A stretch of 64,000 bases of DNA from Leptolyngbyaceae cyanobacterium (GCA_036703985.1 DATNQN010000051.1:1-64000), one strand, 5' to 3'. Numbered from the stretch's first letter, positions 9,142 through 18,967 are shown. Program-made: numbers and translations. Notes: generated by a model from the sequence alone, not told the origin.

Positions 9142-11319
9142 TCATGGGAGTCCTAAAATCTCTAAAATTCTGAAAATAGAGAACAAGCCTCCGCCACCTA
9201 CTACATTTTCCAAAGTGTCTCCCACTCTAGCTAGCCCGGAGCGACCTACTACAATAATGTCATTGTTCTGAAGCAAAGGATTGGTCTGCTCGTTAATCCC
9301 TTGGTTAAAGTCAATAGGTACTGTAAACCTGGAGATTGTACCGTTGAGGTTGAGGCGAATCAGTTCAACACTGCTCCTTTTAGCTCGACTTCTGTTAAAT
9401 CCTCCAGCAGCCAACAAAGCTTGATTCAAGGTTGTATCTGGTCTAACCTCTATTCTTCCTGGTCTTCCAACTTCTCCTACTACACTAACCTGAATAGTAT
9501 TAGGAGAAAGGCTAGATCCAGCTAATTGAGATACTTCTGCTGGCTCGATATCAGCAGCAGTGGGTATAAAAATCGTATCTCCTTCTTCTAGAATTAAATC
9601 TTGACTGAAATCACCAGCTTGCAAGAACTGCCAAAGGTTTACGTTAATAAATTTTTCTACGCCTGTTCTTGTGGGCCGTCTTACTTGGATATTGCGAATA
9701 TCAGCCTGTTGGGTAATCCCGCCAGCTATTTGGATAGCCCGCGATACAGTTGGCAATCCACCAACAGTTCTGCCATCAGTTTTTGTCTCGCCTCCAATAA
9801 GAACGTATGGGCCTGGACGATTAACTTCTCCTGCTACAGCTACCGTGCGAGCTGTGTTCGGATTTACTCCAAAGCTAACAGAAGATAACTGACGTGCTTC
9901 TGCCCGGTTAAAGTTAGAAATAGTAGGAATAAAAACAGTATCTCCCTCTTGCACTATTAGGTCTTGGCTGGTATCGCCTGCCTGCAAGAATTGCCATAAA
10001 TTTACGCTAAAGTTTTGCTGTACTCCTGTTTTAGTAATACGTCGTACTTGAATATTGCGAATATCAGCAGATGCGGTAATTCCGCCAGCTAACTCAATAG
10101 CTCGTGTTACTGATGGCAATCCACCAACAGTTCTACCCTCCGTTTTTGTCTCGCCTCCAATAAGAACGTATGGGCCAGGATTATTGACTTCGCCTATCAC
10201 TGTAACCGTGCGAGGCTTAGTTATATCTGTAGCTAAGCTAAGTGTTGCTAGCTGGTTTGCTTGTAGTAACGTAATGTTCTGAAGAGTCGGAACAAAAATC
10301 GTATCTCCATCTTGCAAAATTAAATCTTGATTGGTGTCCCCTGATTGCAAAAATTGCCAAAGATCCACATAAAATATTTGTTCTGTACCTGCTTTTGTAG
10401 ACCGACGAACCTGAATGCGTCGAAGGTCGGATGCTGATGTAATTCCTCCCGCGACTTGAATAGCCCGTGTTATTGTTGGTCGTCCACCAACATTTCGATC
10501 TGGTATTGTGTTGCCTCCGGTTAAAACATAAGAACCTGCATTAGCAACTTCTCCCAGAACTCTAACTGTCCGGGGTTTTGTTAGGTCTGTCGCTAAGCTG
10601 GTAGTAGCTACGTAGTTTGATTGTGACAGGCTGACATTAGTTGCTGTCGGGACAAAAATCGTATCTCCATCCAGCACATGAATGTCTTGGCTAGGATTAC
10701 CAGTCCGTAAAAATTCTTGTAAATTTAAATTAATGATCCGCTCGGAACCGTATCTTTGTCGTCGGCGTACTTGAACTCGACTTAAATCTGCTGTTTGTGT
10801 AACTCCTTCTGCCTGTTGGATTAGCTGGGTTACAGTTGGGTATCTCATTCCAGGGGTTCTAGTATCTAACACGGGTACTATATAAGAACCAGGACGATTT
10901 ACTTCACCTGAAACTACAATGTTTAAAGCACGAGGTTCGATCAACCTCACTCCAATCCTAGGACGTTTCAGGATTCGACTGTATGCAGTAGTAATTGCTT
11001 GAGTAGCCTCCTCCAGTGTTAAACCCTGAAGAGATAAAGTACCAACGAGGGGCAAAGATAGCACACCGCCTCTTGGAATAGTGTACTCACCACTATATTC
11101 GGGTAACTTCACGTTATCGATGCGGATGCGATCGCCTCCTCCCAAAGTATATGAATTTTCTAATGTTCCAATGCTAGGAGTCGTTCTAGACGGGCTGGCT
11201 CTACGCTGAGTCCGCTGGGCTTGGACCGGAACAGAACCAACAAGCATTATTAATGCCGATAGTACCATCATAATTACAATGGTTTGGCTTATTTTTCCAG
11301 AAATGGAGTTATTTAACAT
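9142..11319 (-). CDS. Wza-like polysaccharide export protein with five SLBB units
   Basis: Periplasmic/outer-membrane export component for exopolysaccharide. The 725 residues start with a signal peptide (about 1-35, ending VQAQ), then the Poly_export domain (GGGDRIRI ... PRIGVRLIEPR). Five SLBB-type units follow, starting GEVNRPGSY, GEVANAGSY, GEVNNPGPY, GEVNRPGPY and GEVGRPGRI. Each of the first four ends in a D(I/L)xVxEGDTxF(V/I)PT-type block. The classical Wza has fewer SLBB units and is about half as long. Two central units are almost identical in DNA over about 60 bp at a 363-bp period. I see no lipobox. Confidence 0.92.
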   Translation of the reverse strand: MLNNSISGKISQTIVIMMVLSALIMLVGSVPVQAQRTQRRASPSRTTPSIGTLENSYTLGGGDRIRIDNVKLPEYSGEYTIPRGGVLSLPLVGTLSLQGLTLEEATQAITTAYSRILKRPRIGVRLIEPRALNIVVSGEVNRPGSYIVPVLDTRTPGMRYPTVTQLIQQAEGVTQTADLSRVQVRRRQRYGSERIINLNLQEFLRTGNPSQDIHVLDGDTIFVPTATNVSLSQSNYVATTSLATDLTKPRTVRVLGEVANAGSYVLTGGNTIPDRNVGGRPTITRAIQVAGGITSASDLRRIQVRRSTKAGTEQIFYVDLWQFLQSGDTNQDLILQDGDTIFVPTLQNITLLQANQLATLSLATDITKPRTVTVIGEVNNPGPYVLIGGETKTEGRTVGGLPSVTRAIELAGGITASADIRNIQVRRITKTGVQQNFSVNLWQFLQAGDTSQDLIVQEGDTVFIPTISNFNRAEARQLSSVSFGVNPNTARTVAVAGEVNRPGPYVLIGGETKTDGRTVGGLPTVSRAIQIAGGITQQADIRNIQVRRPTRTGVEKFINVNLWQFLQAGDFSQDLILEEGDTIFIPTAADIEPAEVSQLAGSSLSPNTIQVSVVGEVGRPGRIEVRPDTTLNQALLAAGGFNRSRAKRSSVELIRLNLNGTISRFTVPIDFNQGINEQTNPLLQNNDIIVVGRSGLARVGDTLENVVGGGGLFSIFRILEILGLP

Positions 11320-11474
11320 ACAGCAACTTTTCTATCTTTTTTCTTCTTCCTTTAAAGTTATCTTAAAAAAATAGTTTCCCTTGAACCAGAATATAGCTTA
11401 GTTTGTCTACGACGGCAGTGGTAACTAGAGAGAAAGATCGTGTATAGTAAAATTGTAGATTATTTGACAACAAA

Positions 11475-12713
11475 ATGAAGTTTGATATCAATCGCCACAT
11501 AATGTTGTTTGATGTTGCTGTTGCAGGGCATCATGCAAACTACATAAGGCATTTGACTAAGTATTGGTGCGAACGAGACTTACAAGGATCTTTGTATATT
11601 GTTGTATCGCCAACTTTTATCCATCAACACTCTGATGTTTTAGATATACCTTTATTATACAGACAAAAAAACGTTTTTTTTATTTCTATTTCCCGAAAAG
11701 AAGAGAAGCTTTTTAGTGCTAACAAATCTAGACTTGAACGTTTAATGCGAGCTTTTCAAGAGTGGCAACTAATGTGTAAATATGCCAACTCTTTGACTGC
11801 AACTCACTGCTTAATTATGTATTTCGATATTTTGAAATTACCACTAGCCTTTAGAGCAAAACCTCCTTGCCCTGTCTCAGGAATTTATTTCCAACCTAAA
11901 TTTTATTACAGAGATTTTAAAACCTATTTACCATCTCAAAAAGAATTGATACAGCAGCAGATAGATAAATTTATATTGAGTTGTGTCCTCCAAAATCCTG
12001 AGCTTAATAAATTGTTTTGCCTAGACCCTTTTGCTATAGATAAGATTAATAAATGCAATAGTAATGTAAAAGCAATACACTTACCAGATCCAGTTTTTAT
12101 GATTAACCAACATGAAATTGACTCAGCTAAACAAAAAGAGATTTTAGGGATTCAAGCCGATAGACAAGTATTTATGTTATTTGGTTCTTTAACCAGACGC
12201 AAAGGAATTCAAAAATTACTAGAAGCTGTAACTATGTTACCCCAAGATTTAGGACAAAAACTTTGTTTGGTACTTTTAGGAGTACCTGAACCTATAGAAG
12301 AAAAACCTTTGATAGCATCTTGGCTCGAAAAAATATACCATCTTCAATCATCCCTTCAAATTATAACTAAATATGAATATATTCCCGAAACAGATGTGCA
12401 TAAATATTTTCATATGGCAGATGTTATACTTATACCTTACCAACGGCAAGCTGGAATGAGTGGTATCTTATTATTAGCAGCATCTACCTGTAAACCAGTA
12501 TTAAGTACAAATTATGGTTTGATTGGAGCGCTAGTACAACAATACAATCTTGGCTTAACCGTTGATACAAGCGTGGCAGGCGAAATAGCTAAAGGATTGA
12601 CTGCATTCCTTAGTAAAGCTCCTAGCTCGTTTTGCGATATTAGCCAAATGCAATCTTTTGTACAAAATCACACTCCTGAAAAATTCGCTAGTATAATATT
12701 TGAAAATATCTAA
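11475..12713 (+). CDS. Glycosyltransferase, GT4-like
   Basis: A 412-residue predicted GT-B fold enzyme. The C-terminal half has the usual nucleotide-sugar-binding pattern: FMLFGSLTRRKGIQKLL, LVLLGVPEP, a YIPETDVHKYFHMADVILIPY block, then GMSGILLLAASTCKPVLST. The EX7E catalytic signature of GT4 is not evident at that place. It starts the plus-strand glycosyltransferase run and shares a 155-bp divergent promoter region with the exporter operon. Sugar donor and acceptor are unknown. Confidence 0.75.
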   Translation: MKFDINRHIMLFDVAVAGHHANYIRHLTKYWCERDLQGSLYIVVSPTFIHQHSDVLDIPLLYRQKNVFFISISRKEEKLFSANKSRLERLMRAFQEWQLMCKYANSLTATHCLIMYFDILKLPLAFRAKPPCPVSGIYFQPKFYYRDFKTYLPSQKELIQQQIDKFILSCVLQNPELNKLFCLDPFAIDKINKCNSNVKAIHLPDPVFMINQHEIDSAKQKEILGIQADRQVFMLFGSLTRRKGIQKLLEAVTMLPQDLGQKLCLVLLGVPEPIEEKPLIASWLEKIYHLQSSLQIITKYEYIPETDVHKYFHMADVILIPYQRQAGMSGILLLAASTCKPVLSTNYGLIGALVQQYNLGLTVDTSVAGEIAKGLTAFLSKAPSSFCDISQMQSFVQNHTPEKFASIIFENI

Positions 12714-12872
12714 ACAAACATAAACAAATAACTTTATGCAATGAGTTTTTATTTGAAGAAGAGTAAAACGTGAAATGCAATGTATTTTTAGAAGCCAGTA
12801 CCTAAAATACTTACTTTTGGATATTTTTCCATCGCGCTAGTTAAATTATGATACTAAAATAATTAATTTCTG

Positions 12873-13862
12873 ATGAAGCAATTATTTATAGCATGGATCG
12901 CTTTTCAGCGACGACCTATCTCAATGCAGCCTTACTTTGGCTATCAACTAAAGTTCTTATCGTTGGCGTTTCATAGTCGCTACTTAAGACCTTTAGAATA
13001 CTTCTTTAAAAGCGTTATAACTTTATGGCTGCTACTTTGCGAACAGCCTCAAGTGGTTTGGGTACAACTTGCCCCAACGCCTCCTCTATATTTAGCTTAT
13101 TTATACAAAGTATTGTTTAATAGCCAAGTGGCTATTATTGCTGATTGTCACAATGTTATGTTCCGCTATCCTTGGATAAGCTTTCCAGGAGCGATAGCTT
13201 TGCTCAATCGTTGCGATGTGGTGCTAGTACATAACGATTATGTCAAAGAACAAGTTAAAGCAGCAGGTGTAAACCCTAAAACATTGCTAGTTTTGGAGGA
13301 TCGACCTTCTATAGTAAATTATAATATAGTTGCAAATCTAGATCGATTTGTTTTTTTGCATCCTTGGGTGTTATTTCCATGCTCGTTTAATGCTGACGAA
13401 CCTATAGAAGCTGTTTTGGCAGCGGCTCGTTTAATACCAAAAATTACTTTTGTGCTGACTGGCAATATTACCCGTGCCAAAGGCATTCATAACTTAAAAA
13501 ATATACCTCCCAACGTTAAACTACCTGGATACTTGCCTACAGTAGAATTTGATATCTTATTGCTTTCGACTGATGCTGTTTTAGGTTTAACAGTACTGGA
13601 TGGGGTGCAGTTATGCAGCGCTAATGAGGCTGTAGGAACAGGGAAGCCACTAATTCTATCTCAGACTAGACTTTTACAGAAAATGTTTTATAAAGGTGCA
13701 ATTTACGTCAATCCTCTTAATCCTCAGTCGATCGCCCAAGGCTGCCAAGAAGCAATATCTAGAAAAGAGGAACTAAGTCAGCAAATAAACGAATTGAAAG
13801 CCGAGCGACACAATCAATGGTTAGAGCAAGCCCGTGCAGTGGATGCTATTTTAAATTCTTAA
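12873..13862 (+). CDS. Glycosyltransferase, GT4-like
   Basis: A 329-residue GT-B-like protein. The N-terminal half contains VWVQLAPTPPLYLAYLY and IADCHNVMFRYPW, the pattern of the acceptor-binding domain, then NRCDVVLVHNDYVKEQ, typical of GT4 linker regions. The C-terminal half has ITFVLTGN and VLGLTVLDGVQLCSANEAVGTG, corresponding to the donor-binding loop. It stands in the EPS gene run, 18 bp before the next gene, so the two are probably co-transcribed. Specificity is unknown. Confidence 0.75.
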   Translation: MKQLFIAWIAFQRRPISMQPYFGYQLKFLSLAFHSRYLRPLEYFFKSVITLWLLLCEQPQVVWVQLAPTPPLYLAYLYKVLFNSQVAIIADCHNVMFRYPWISFPGAIALLNRCDVVLVHNDYVKEQVKAAGVNPKTLLVLEDRPSIVNYNIVANLDRFVFLHPWVLFPCSFNADEPIEAVLAAARLIPKITFVLTGNITRAKGIHNLKNIPPNVKLPGYLPTVEFDILLLSTDAVLGLTVLDGVQLCSANEAVGTGKPLILSQTRLLQKMFYKGAIYVNPLNPQSIAQGCQEAISRKEELSQQINELKAERHNQWLEQARAVDAILNS

Positions 13863-13880
13863 CAAGGAGGATATAAATAG

Positions 13881-14759
13881 ATGAAGATAGCTATTTTAAT
13901 GACTTGTCACAATAGGCGCGAGCACACTTTAAATTGTCTGGAGAAAGTTTATCAGCAAAATTTAGCTGTCGATTTATATCTAGTAGATGATGGTAGTACA
14001 GATGGAACTTGGGAGGCCGTAAAAAAACTCTTTCCAATAGTGAAACTGATTAAAGGAAATGGTAATCTATTTTGGGGAGGTGGAATGCAGTTGGCATTTC
14101 TAGAAGCCATGAAATTTGATTATGACTACTACATTTGGCTAAATGATGATATTCAGCTTGTTCCTAATGCGCTGAAAATACTTCTTGATACTCATATCTA
14201 TTTAGCAGAGCGAGGATACCATAAGTCTATAGTAACTGGCTCATTGCAAGACCCAATAACTGGAATGGTAACCTATGGAGGAAGAGTGCGGCTAAAGCCT
14301 TGGCATCCCCTAAAATTTGGGTGGGTAAAGCCTACAGAAAAACCCCTAGAATGCGAGACAATGAATGGAAATTGTGTGCTTATTCCTAATGCAGTGGCTA
14401 AGGAGGTAGGCAATATAGATCCGATTTTTACTCATCGTCGAGGAGACTTCGATTACGGACTAAGAGCGCGTAAACTGGGTTGTTCGATATGGGTAGCACC
14501 TGGGTATGTAGGTACTTGTGCGAGGAATTCTATTAGTGGAACTTATATGGATGTCAACTTATCGCTCAGAGAGCGACTGAAAAAGTTAGACCATCCCAAA
14601 GAGTTATCTTCTAAAGAATGGAAATTATACGTGAAAAGGCATGGTGGCAAATTTTGGTTTTTATTTTGGCTTAATCCTTATGTGAGTTTAATTATTAGTT
14701 CAGTATTGCATAAGATAAAAGTTAAAAAAACAGATAAAGATTCAGGGCAATCAAATTAA
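13881..14759 (+). CDS. Glycosyltransferase family 2
   Basis: A 292-residue GT-A fold enzyme. The start MKIAILMTCHNRREHTL is the nucleotide-sugar entry motif, VDDGSTDGT follows, and the metal-binding DxD-type motif is WLNDDIQL. The C-terminal part holds the RRGDFDYGLRARKLG block seen in rhamnosyltransferase-like GT2 proteins. The ATG has a strong ribosome site (aaggagg, 10 bases upstream). Donor sugar unknown; rhamnose is only one possibility. Confidence 0.87.
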   Translation: MKIAILMTCHNRREHTLNCLEKVYQQNLAVDLYLVDDGSTDGTWEAVKKLFPIVKLIKGNGNLFWGGGMQLAFLEAMKFDYDYYIWLNDDIQLVPNALKILLDTHIYLAERGYHKSIVTGSLQDPITGMVTYGGRVRLKPWHPLKFGWVKPTEKPLECETMNGNCVLIPNAVAKEVGNIDPIFTHRRGDFDYGLRARKLGCSIWVAPGYVGTCARNSISGTYMDVNLSLRERLKKLDHPKELSSKEWKLYVKRHGGKFWFLFWLNPYVSLIISSVLHKIKVKKTDKDSGQSN

Positions 14760-14844
14760 TGCTTGCAGAAACGATTAAATTGCAAGTTGTATTAAAAATA
14801 GTGGTAGTGTAGTAGCTTAATTAAAGTGTAGTACCTTAATTAAT

Positions 14845-15780
14845 ATGAATGAACTTAGCCTTCCTAAAGTATCCGTCATTCTTCCAGTATTCAACGACTC
14901 CCAATGCTTAGAACTTTGTTTGCAAGCTTTGGAAATTCAGACTTACTCAAAAAACTTATACGAAGTCATAGTGGTTGATAATGGTTCTAAAGAGAGCGTA
15001 GAGCCGATAGTTAAGAAATTCAAGCAAGCCCTAATCAGCCATGAAATTTATCCAGGATCTTATGCTGCTAGAAACAAAGGAATTGCTCTGGCTCAAGGAG
15101 AAGTATTAGCTTTTACCGATTCAGATTGTATTCCCATGCCTGATTGGATTGAAAAAGGTATAGCAAAACTGCTTAGTGTTCCTGATTGTGGATTAGTGGC
15201 TGGTAAAATAGAAGTTTTTTTTAAAGAGCCAAATTATCCAACATCGGTTGAACTTTATGATATTCTTTATGCTTTTCCTCAAAAGAAGTATGTGGAAGAG
15301 TATAAGTTTGGTGTTACAGCAAATCTTTTCACGTTTAAAAGCGTTTTAGAAAAAGTTGGGGGATTTAATCAAGCACTTAAATCTGGTGGCGATTATGAAT
15401 GGGGTTGGCGGGTATATTCATCCGGGCTCAAAGTGATTTATGCCGATGATGCTTGCGTGGCTCACCCAGCGAGACGTTCCTTTGACGAACTCTCTAAGAA
15501 AGTAACTAGGGTGATAGGTGGACATTACGAATTAACTAAAAATAAAATATATCCACAGACAAAATTTATTCTAGGTTCTTTAGGCGATTTATTATTGCCG
15601 TTTAGATGTATTCCCTCTGTGATTTTTGATAAAAGAGTGAAAGGAGGCAAACAGAAGTTAAAACTTATTGGTGTTATTGTAAAGATTAGATATATTAAGG
15701 GTTGGACGAAACTTCGTTTACAAATGGCAGGTATTTTAGCATATATTACCAACCATTTAATAGTAAAGCCATCTAAATGA
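14845..15780 (+). CDS. Glycosyltransferase family 2
   Basis: A 311-residue GT-A enzyme with the motifs VSVILPVFNDSQCL, VVDNGSKE, the donor/metal motif FTDSDCIP and the acceptor-side block SGGDYEWGWRVYSSG. The last 60 residues are basic and hydrophobic and could lie on the membrane. It sits between another GT2 gene and a GT4 gene in the EPS run. A direct repeat containing ttaattaa stands just upstream (about 14812-14843). Specificity unknown. Confidence 0.87.
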   Translation: MNELSLPKVSVILPVFNDSQCLELCLQALEIQTYSKNLYEVIVVDNGSKESVEPIVKKFKQALISHEIYPGSYAARNKGIALAQGEVLAFTDSDCIPMPDWIEKGIAKLLSVPDCGLVAGKIEVFFKEPNYPTSVELYDILYAFPQKKYVEEYKFGVTANLFTFKSVLEKVGGFNQALKSGGDYEWGWRVYSSGLKVIYADDACVAHPARRSFDELSKKVTRVIGGHYELTKNKIYPQTKFILGSLGDLLLPFRCIPSVIFDKRVKGGKQKLKLIGVIVKIRYIKGWTKLRLQMAGILAYITNHLIVKPSK

Positions 15781-15849
15781 CTTGAGGCCACTTAATCAGT
15801 TTTTGATAGACAAACCTAATATGTCGAATATTTAAGGAGTTAGAATTTC

Positions 15850-17046
15850 ATGGCTTCACTAGCTAAAGTACTGATTATTGTAGAAAACTTACCTGTACCA
15901 TTTGATAGGAGGGTGTGGCTAGAAGCTACTACTCTACAAAAGGCAGGATATCAAGTTTCGGTAATTTCACCCAAAAGTAAAGTATTTAATCAGGAATACG
16001 AGGTGATTGATGAAGTTCATATTTATCGCTACTCGCTTCCGCCAGAAGAGAGTTCGGTTACGGGATATTTTCGGGAGTACAGCTGGGCGATTGGTAGCAG
16101 TTTTCGCTTAGCTCAACGAGTGTGGCAGGAAAGAGGTTTTGATATAATTCACATTTGCAATCCCCCTGACTTACTTTTCCTAATTGCAGGCTGGTTTAAA
16201 TTGCGTCGAGGTGTGAAGGTAATTTTCGATCACCATGACTTGAATCCTGAAATGTACGAAGCTAAGTACAATCGCCACGATATTTTTTATTATGGATTGT
16301 ACTGGGCTGAGCGTTTGACTTTTGCGATCGCAGATTTCATCATTGCCACAAATGAGTCGCACAAAGGGGTGGCTCTTTCTCGTGGAAAGAAGAGAGAGGG
16401 CAAAATTTATGTAGTTCGCAGTGGCCCAGATCTGTCTCGCTTTCGTCCAATCAGTCCAAATGCTATTTATCGAAAAGGGCGCAGTTATTTAGTAGGTTAT
16501 GTTGGAGTAATAGGAGAACCTGAGGGAATTGATTATCTTTTGAGGTCAGTTCAATACATTGTCCGCGAAAAGCATCGTCAAGATATTCATTTTATGATAA
16601 TAGGAGATGGCCCAGCACTGGAAAAGATGAAAAATTTAACAGAAAAACTCCAGCTTACCGAGTTTGTAGAATTTACTGGGTTCAAGATGGGTGAGGAACT
16701 TTTAGAACGTCTTTCCAGTACAGATCTGTGTGTAGAACCATCTCCTAGAACCCGCTATAATGACTGCTGCACGATGAATAAAATTCTAGAATATATGGCA
16801 ATGGGAAAACCCGTTGTTCAATTTGATTTAGTAGAGGGAAGACGCTCTGCGGCTGGTGCATCTCTTTATGCTACGCCCAATGATGAAGTAGAATTTGCCG
16901 AAAAAATTATTCAACTTTTAGATAATTTAGAAATGAGGGAAAAAATGGGTTTAGAAGGGAAGCGTCGAATGGAAGAATTGTTAGAATGGCGGCATCAAGC
17001 TCCTAAGCTTTTAGACCTTTATAGCCGAGTTTTGTCAAAACCTTAA
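15850..17046 (+). CDS. Glycosyltransferase family 4
   Basis: A 398-residue GT-B retaining glycosyltransferase. Motifs are VENLPVPFDRRVWLEA at the N-terminus, IFDHHDLNPEMYEAKY in the acceptor domain, then GYVGVIGEPEGIDYLL, IGDGP and EPSPRTRYNDCCTMNKILEYMAMGKPVV in the donor domain, which resembles WbuB/colanic-acid-type GT4 enzymes. The ribosome site aaggag lies 10 bases before the ATG. Last gene of the first plus-strand block; the next gene converges on it only 5 bp away. Confidence 0.88.
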   Translation: MASLAKVLIIVENLPVPFDRRVWLEATTLQKAGYQVSVISPKSKVFNQEYEVIDEVHIYRYSLPPEESSVTGYFREYSWAIGSSFRLAQRVWQERGFDIIHICNPPDLLFLIAGWFKLRRGVKVIFDHHDLNPEMYEAKYNRHDIFYYGLYWAERLTFAIADFIIATNESHKGVALSRGKKREGKIYVVRSGPDLSRFRPISPNAIYRKGRSYLVGYVGVIGEPEGIDYLLRSVQYIVREKHRQDIHFMIIGDGPALEKMKNLTEKLQLTEFVEFTGFKMGEELLERLSSTDLCVEPSPRTRYNDCCTMNKILEYMAMGKPVVQFDLVEGRRSAAGASLYATPNDEVEFAEKIIQLLDNLEMREKMGLEGKRRMEELLEWRHQAPKLLDLYSRVLSKP

Positions 17047-17051
17047 ATATT

Positions 17052-17732
17052 TTATGTAGGGTTATCCCATCCTTCATATGCTATGAAAGATTTAGTTAAG
17101 CCAGCAAATTTTTCTTCAAAAATTTTGGCGTTAGGAAATAGATTAATAAATTCTTTTTTACTCAGTAATCTAACTTCATTTACAGTTTGTATGGCTTTTA
17201 TTTTATCTTTGATCGGGCCGCGCCATCCCAATCTAAAGTGACGGATCAGAAGTAATTTAAGCTGTAAGGGAAGAAACTGAAAAAAAGGAAAAACAAAATG
17301 AGGTTCAATAGGAAAATAAAGATTAGGTGTTTGAATAAAATACCTTTTACCGACTCTTTTTACTTCGCTAGCCATTTGCATTTGGGCATCGTAATTTCCT
17401 ACGTGTTCAATTACTGAATTTGAGAAAACTATATCGAATTCTCCATCCTTAAACTGGCTCATATTGGTTCCATTACCAACAGTGCTTTTTAGTTTTGGCA
17501 AACTTACTTCCATCGGTCGTATATTCATAATTGTAATTTCTATGTTTTCCAATTCAGACAAAAAACCCGACAGTTCCCAAAATTTTTGTGTACCTCCTAC
17601 ATCAAGGATTCTTACAAAACCAGATGTTTTAACAAGTAGAGATTTGAACAAGGCAAACCTCTTTCTTCTTAAGGATGCCGCTAAAGAATCAGAGCGGCGG
17701 TTGTCGTAAATTTTACCAAAAAAATTAATCAT
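17052..17732 (-). CDS. Class I SAM-dependent methyltransferase
   Basis: A 226-residue protein with the SAM-binding motif ILDVGGTQKFWEL (motif I), then EFDIVFSNSVIEHVGNY (motif II/III region, as in Methyltransf_11) and KRYFIQTPNLYFPIEPHF. It could methylate a sugar residue of the polymer or a lipid carrier intermediate; the substrate cannot be read from the sequence. It is antisense within the cluster: it ends 5 bp from the GT4 gene and starts 62 bp from the divergent GH10 gene. Confidence 0.82.
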   Translation of the reverse strand: MINFFGKIYDNRRSDSLAASLRRKRFALFKSLLVKTSGFVRILDVGGTQKFWELSGFLSELENIEITIMNIRPMEVSLPKLKSTVGNGTNMSQFKDGEFDIVFSNSVIEHVGNYDAQMQMASEVKRVGKRYFIQTPNLYFPIEPHFVFPFFQFLPLQLKLLLIRHFRLGWRGPIKDKIKAIQTVNEVRLLSKKEFINLFPNAKIFEEKFAGLTKSFIAYEGWDNPT

Positions 17733-17794
17733 TGTTTTTTATCAGTATATCAGGGAATAAATTTACAAGTTATTATATCCTGGATCTAATCTAT

Positions 17795-18967
17795 ATGACC
17801 AACAATCGAGTAATCAAAGGGCGACGTGCTTTTTTACTGGGTTTGGGTACTTTGGCTGGTATCGGAAGTGTTACTATTGCAGGCAGATTAAGGAATTCAA
17901 ACTACTTAACACAGGCCCTTGATGATGAGCATAGAGATTTTTCTATAACGGGGAATGCGACTTTAAGCCAGCGGGCTGCGGCAAAAGGACTAATTTATGG
18001 AGGGTGTGCTGGATATCGCGTTTTATCAAGCGATTCGGAATATGCAAATTTATTTGCTAAAGAGTGCGCCATTTTAGTGCCAGAAGTTGAGTTTAAATGG
18101 AGAAATTTACATCCTAAACCAAATGTTTTTGATTTTGAAAAAAGTGATTGGTTAGCTGAGTTTGCCCAATCCCACGGTATGCTTTTACGCGGTACTGCTC
18201 TAGTTTGGCATAATGCTTTGCCGAAATGGTTCACTAGGGAGGTAAACAAGCAAAATGCCGAACAGATATTGATTGACCATATTACAAAAGTAGCTGGACG
18301 TTATGCTGGGAGAATACACTCTTGGGATGTAATAAATGAAGTGATTCATCTACCCCATAAAAGATCTGATGGGTTACGAAAATCGCCTTGGTTGAATCTT
18401 TTAGGCCCAGATTATATCGACATTGCTTTTCACGCGGCGGCTAAGGCAGATCCACAAGCATTGTTAGTACACAATGAAAATAGGTTAGAGGATGTACCTA
18501 ATGTTGAAAAGAGGAGAACGGCTGTACTCAAACTACTAGAACGTATGAAGTCTAAGGGTACTCCCATACACGCTTTAGGTTTACAAGGACATTTGTTTAG
18601 GCTTGGAACTGAGACTAACTTTGAGCCTAAAAAGCTGCAAGCTTTTATACGTAATGTGGCAAGTTTGGGTCTGAAAATCCTGATTACTGAAATGGATGTC
18701 ACAGACGAAACTTTACCAACAGACATTACAGTTCGCGATCGCGTGGTTGCTAAAGCTTATGAAGATTACTTATCAGTTGTCCTAAACGAACCGGCAACAA
18801 TTTGTGTCATTACCTGGGGATTAAGCGATCGCTATACCTGGCTTTCCAAAAATCGCCCCAGAAAAGATGGTACTCCTGTAAGACCTTTGCCGCTTGATAC
18901 CAACCTAAGACCTAAGTTAGCTTGGAATGCAGTTGCTCGTGCATTCGATAAAACATACAAACGTTAA
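17795..18967 (+). CDS. Tat-exported GH10 family endo-1,4-beta-xylanase-like glycoside hydrolase
   Basis: A 390-residue protein from the ATG at 17795; the frame stays open 63 bases upstream, but this ATG gives a good Tat signal with the twin arginine in KGRRAFLLGLGTLAG. The GH10 barrel follows: WHNALPKWF, the acid/base E182 in WDVINEV and the nucleophile E299 in ITEMDV, ending in the conserved WGLSDRYTWL block. Family members cleave beta-1,4-xylan and related polymers. In this locus it may trim or release the home-made polysaccharide rather than digest plant xylan; that is inference. Confidence 0.93.
   Translation: MTNNRVIKGRRAFLLGLGTLAGIGSVTIAGRLRNSNYLTQALDDEHRDFSITGNATLSQRAAAKGLIYGGCAGYRVLSSDSEYANLFAKECAILVPEVEFKWRNLHPKPNVFDFEKSDWLAEFAQSHGMLLRGTALVWHNALPKWFTREVNKQNAEQILIDHITKVAGRYAGRIHSWDVINEVIHLPHKRSDGLRKSPWLNLLGPDYIDIAFHAAAKADPQALLVHNENRLEDVPNVEKRRTAVLKLLERMKSKGTPIHALGLQGHLFRLGTETNFEPKKLQAFIRNVASLGLKILITEMDVTDETLPTDITVRDRVVAKAYEDYLSVVLNEPATICVITWGLSDRYTWLSKNRPRKDGTPVRPLPLDTNLRPKLAWNAVARAFDKTYKR

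Noticed and set aside
9601-10282. Open plus-strand frames opposite the exporter gene
   Set aside because: They arise because the SLBB repeats give the same antisense frame in each unit. No start signal and no family likeness.
17732-17794. Extended N-terminus of the GH10 protein
   Set aside because: It overlaps the start of the divergent methyltransferase gene and would bury the Tat signal; the ATG at 17795 is better.
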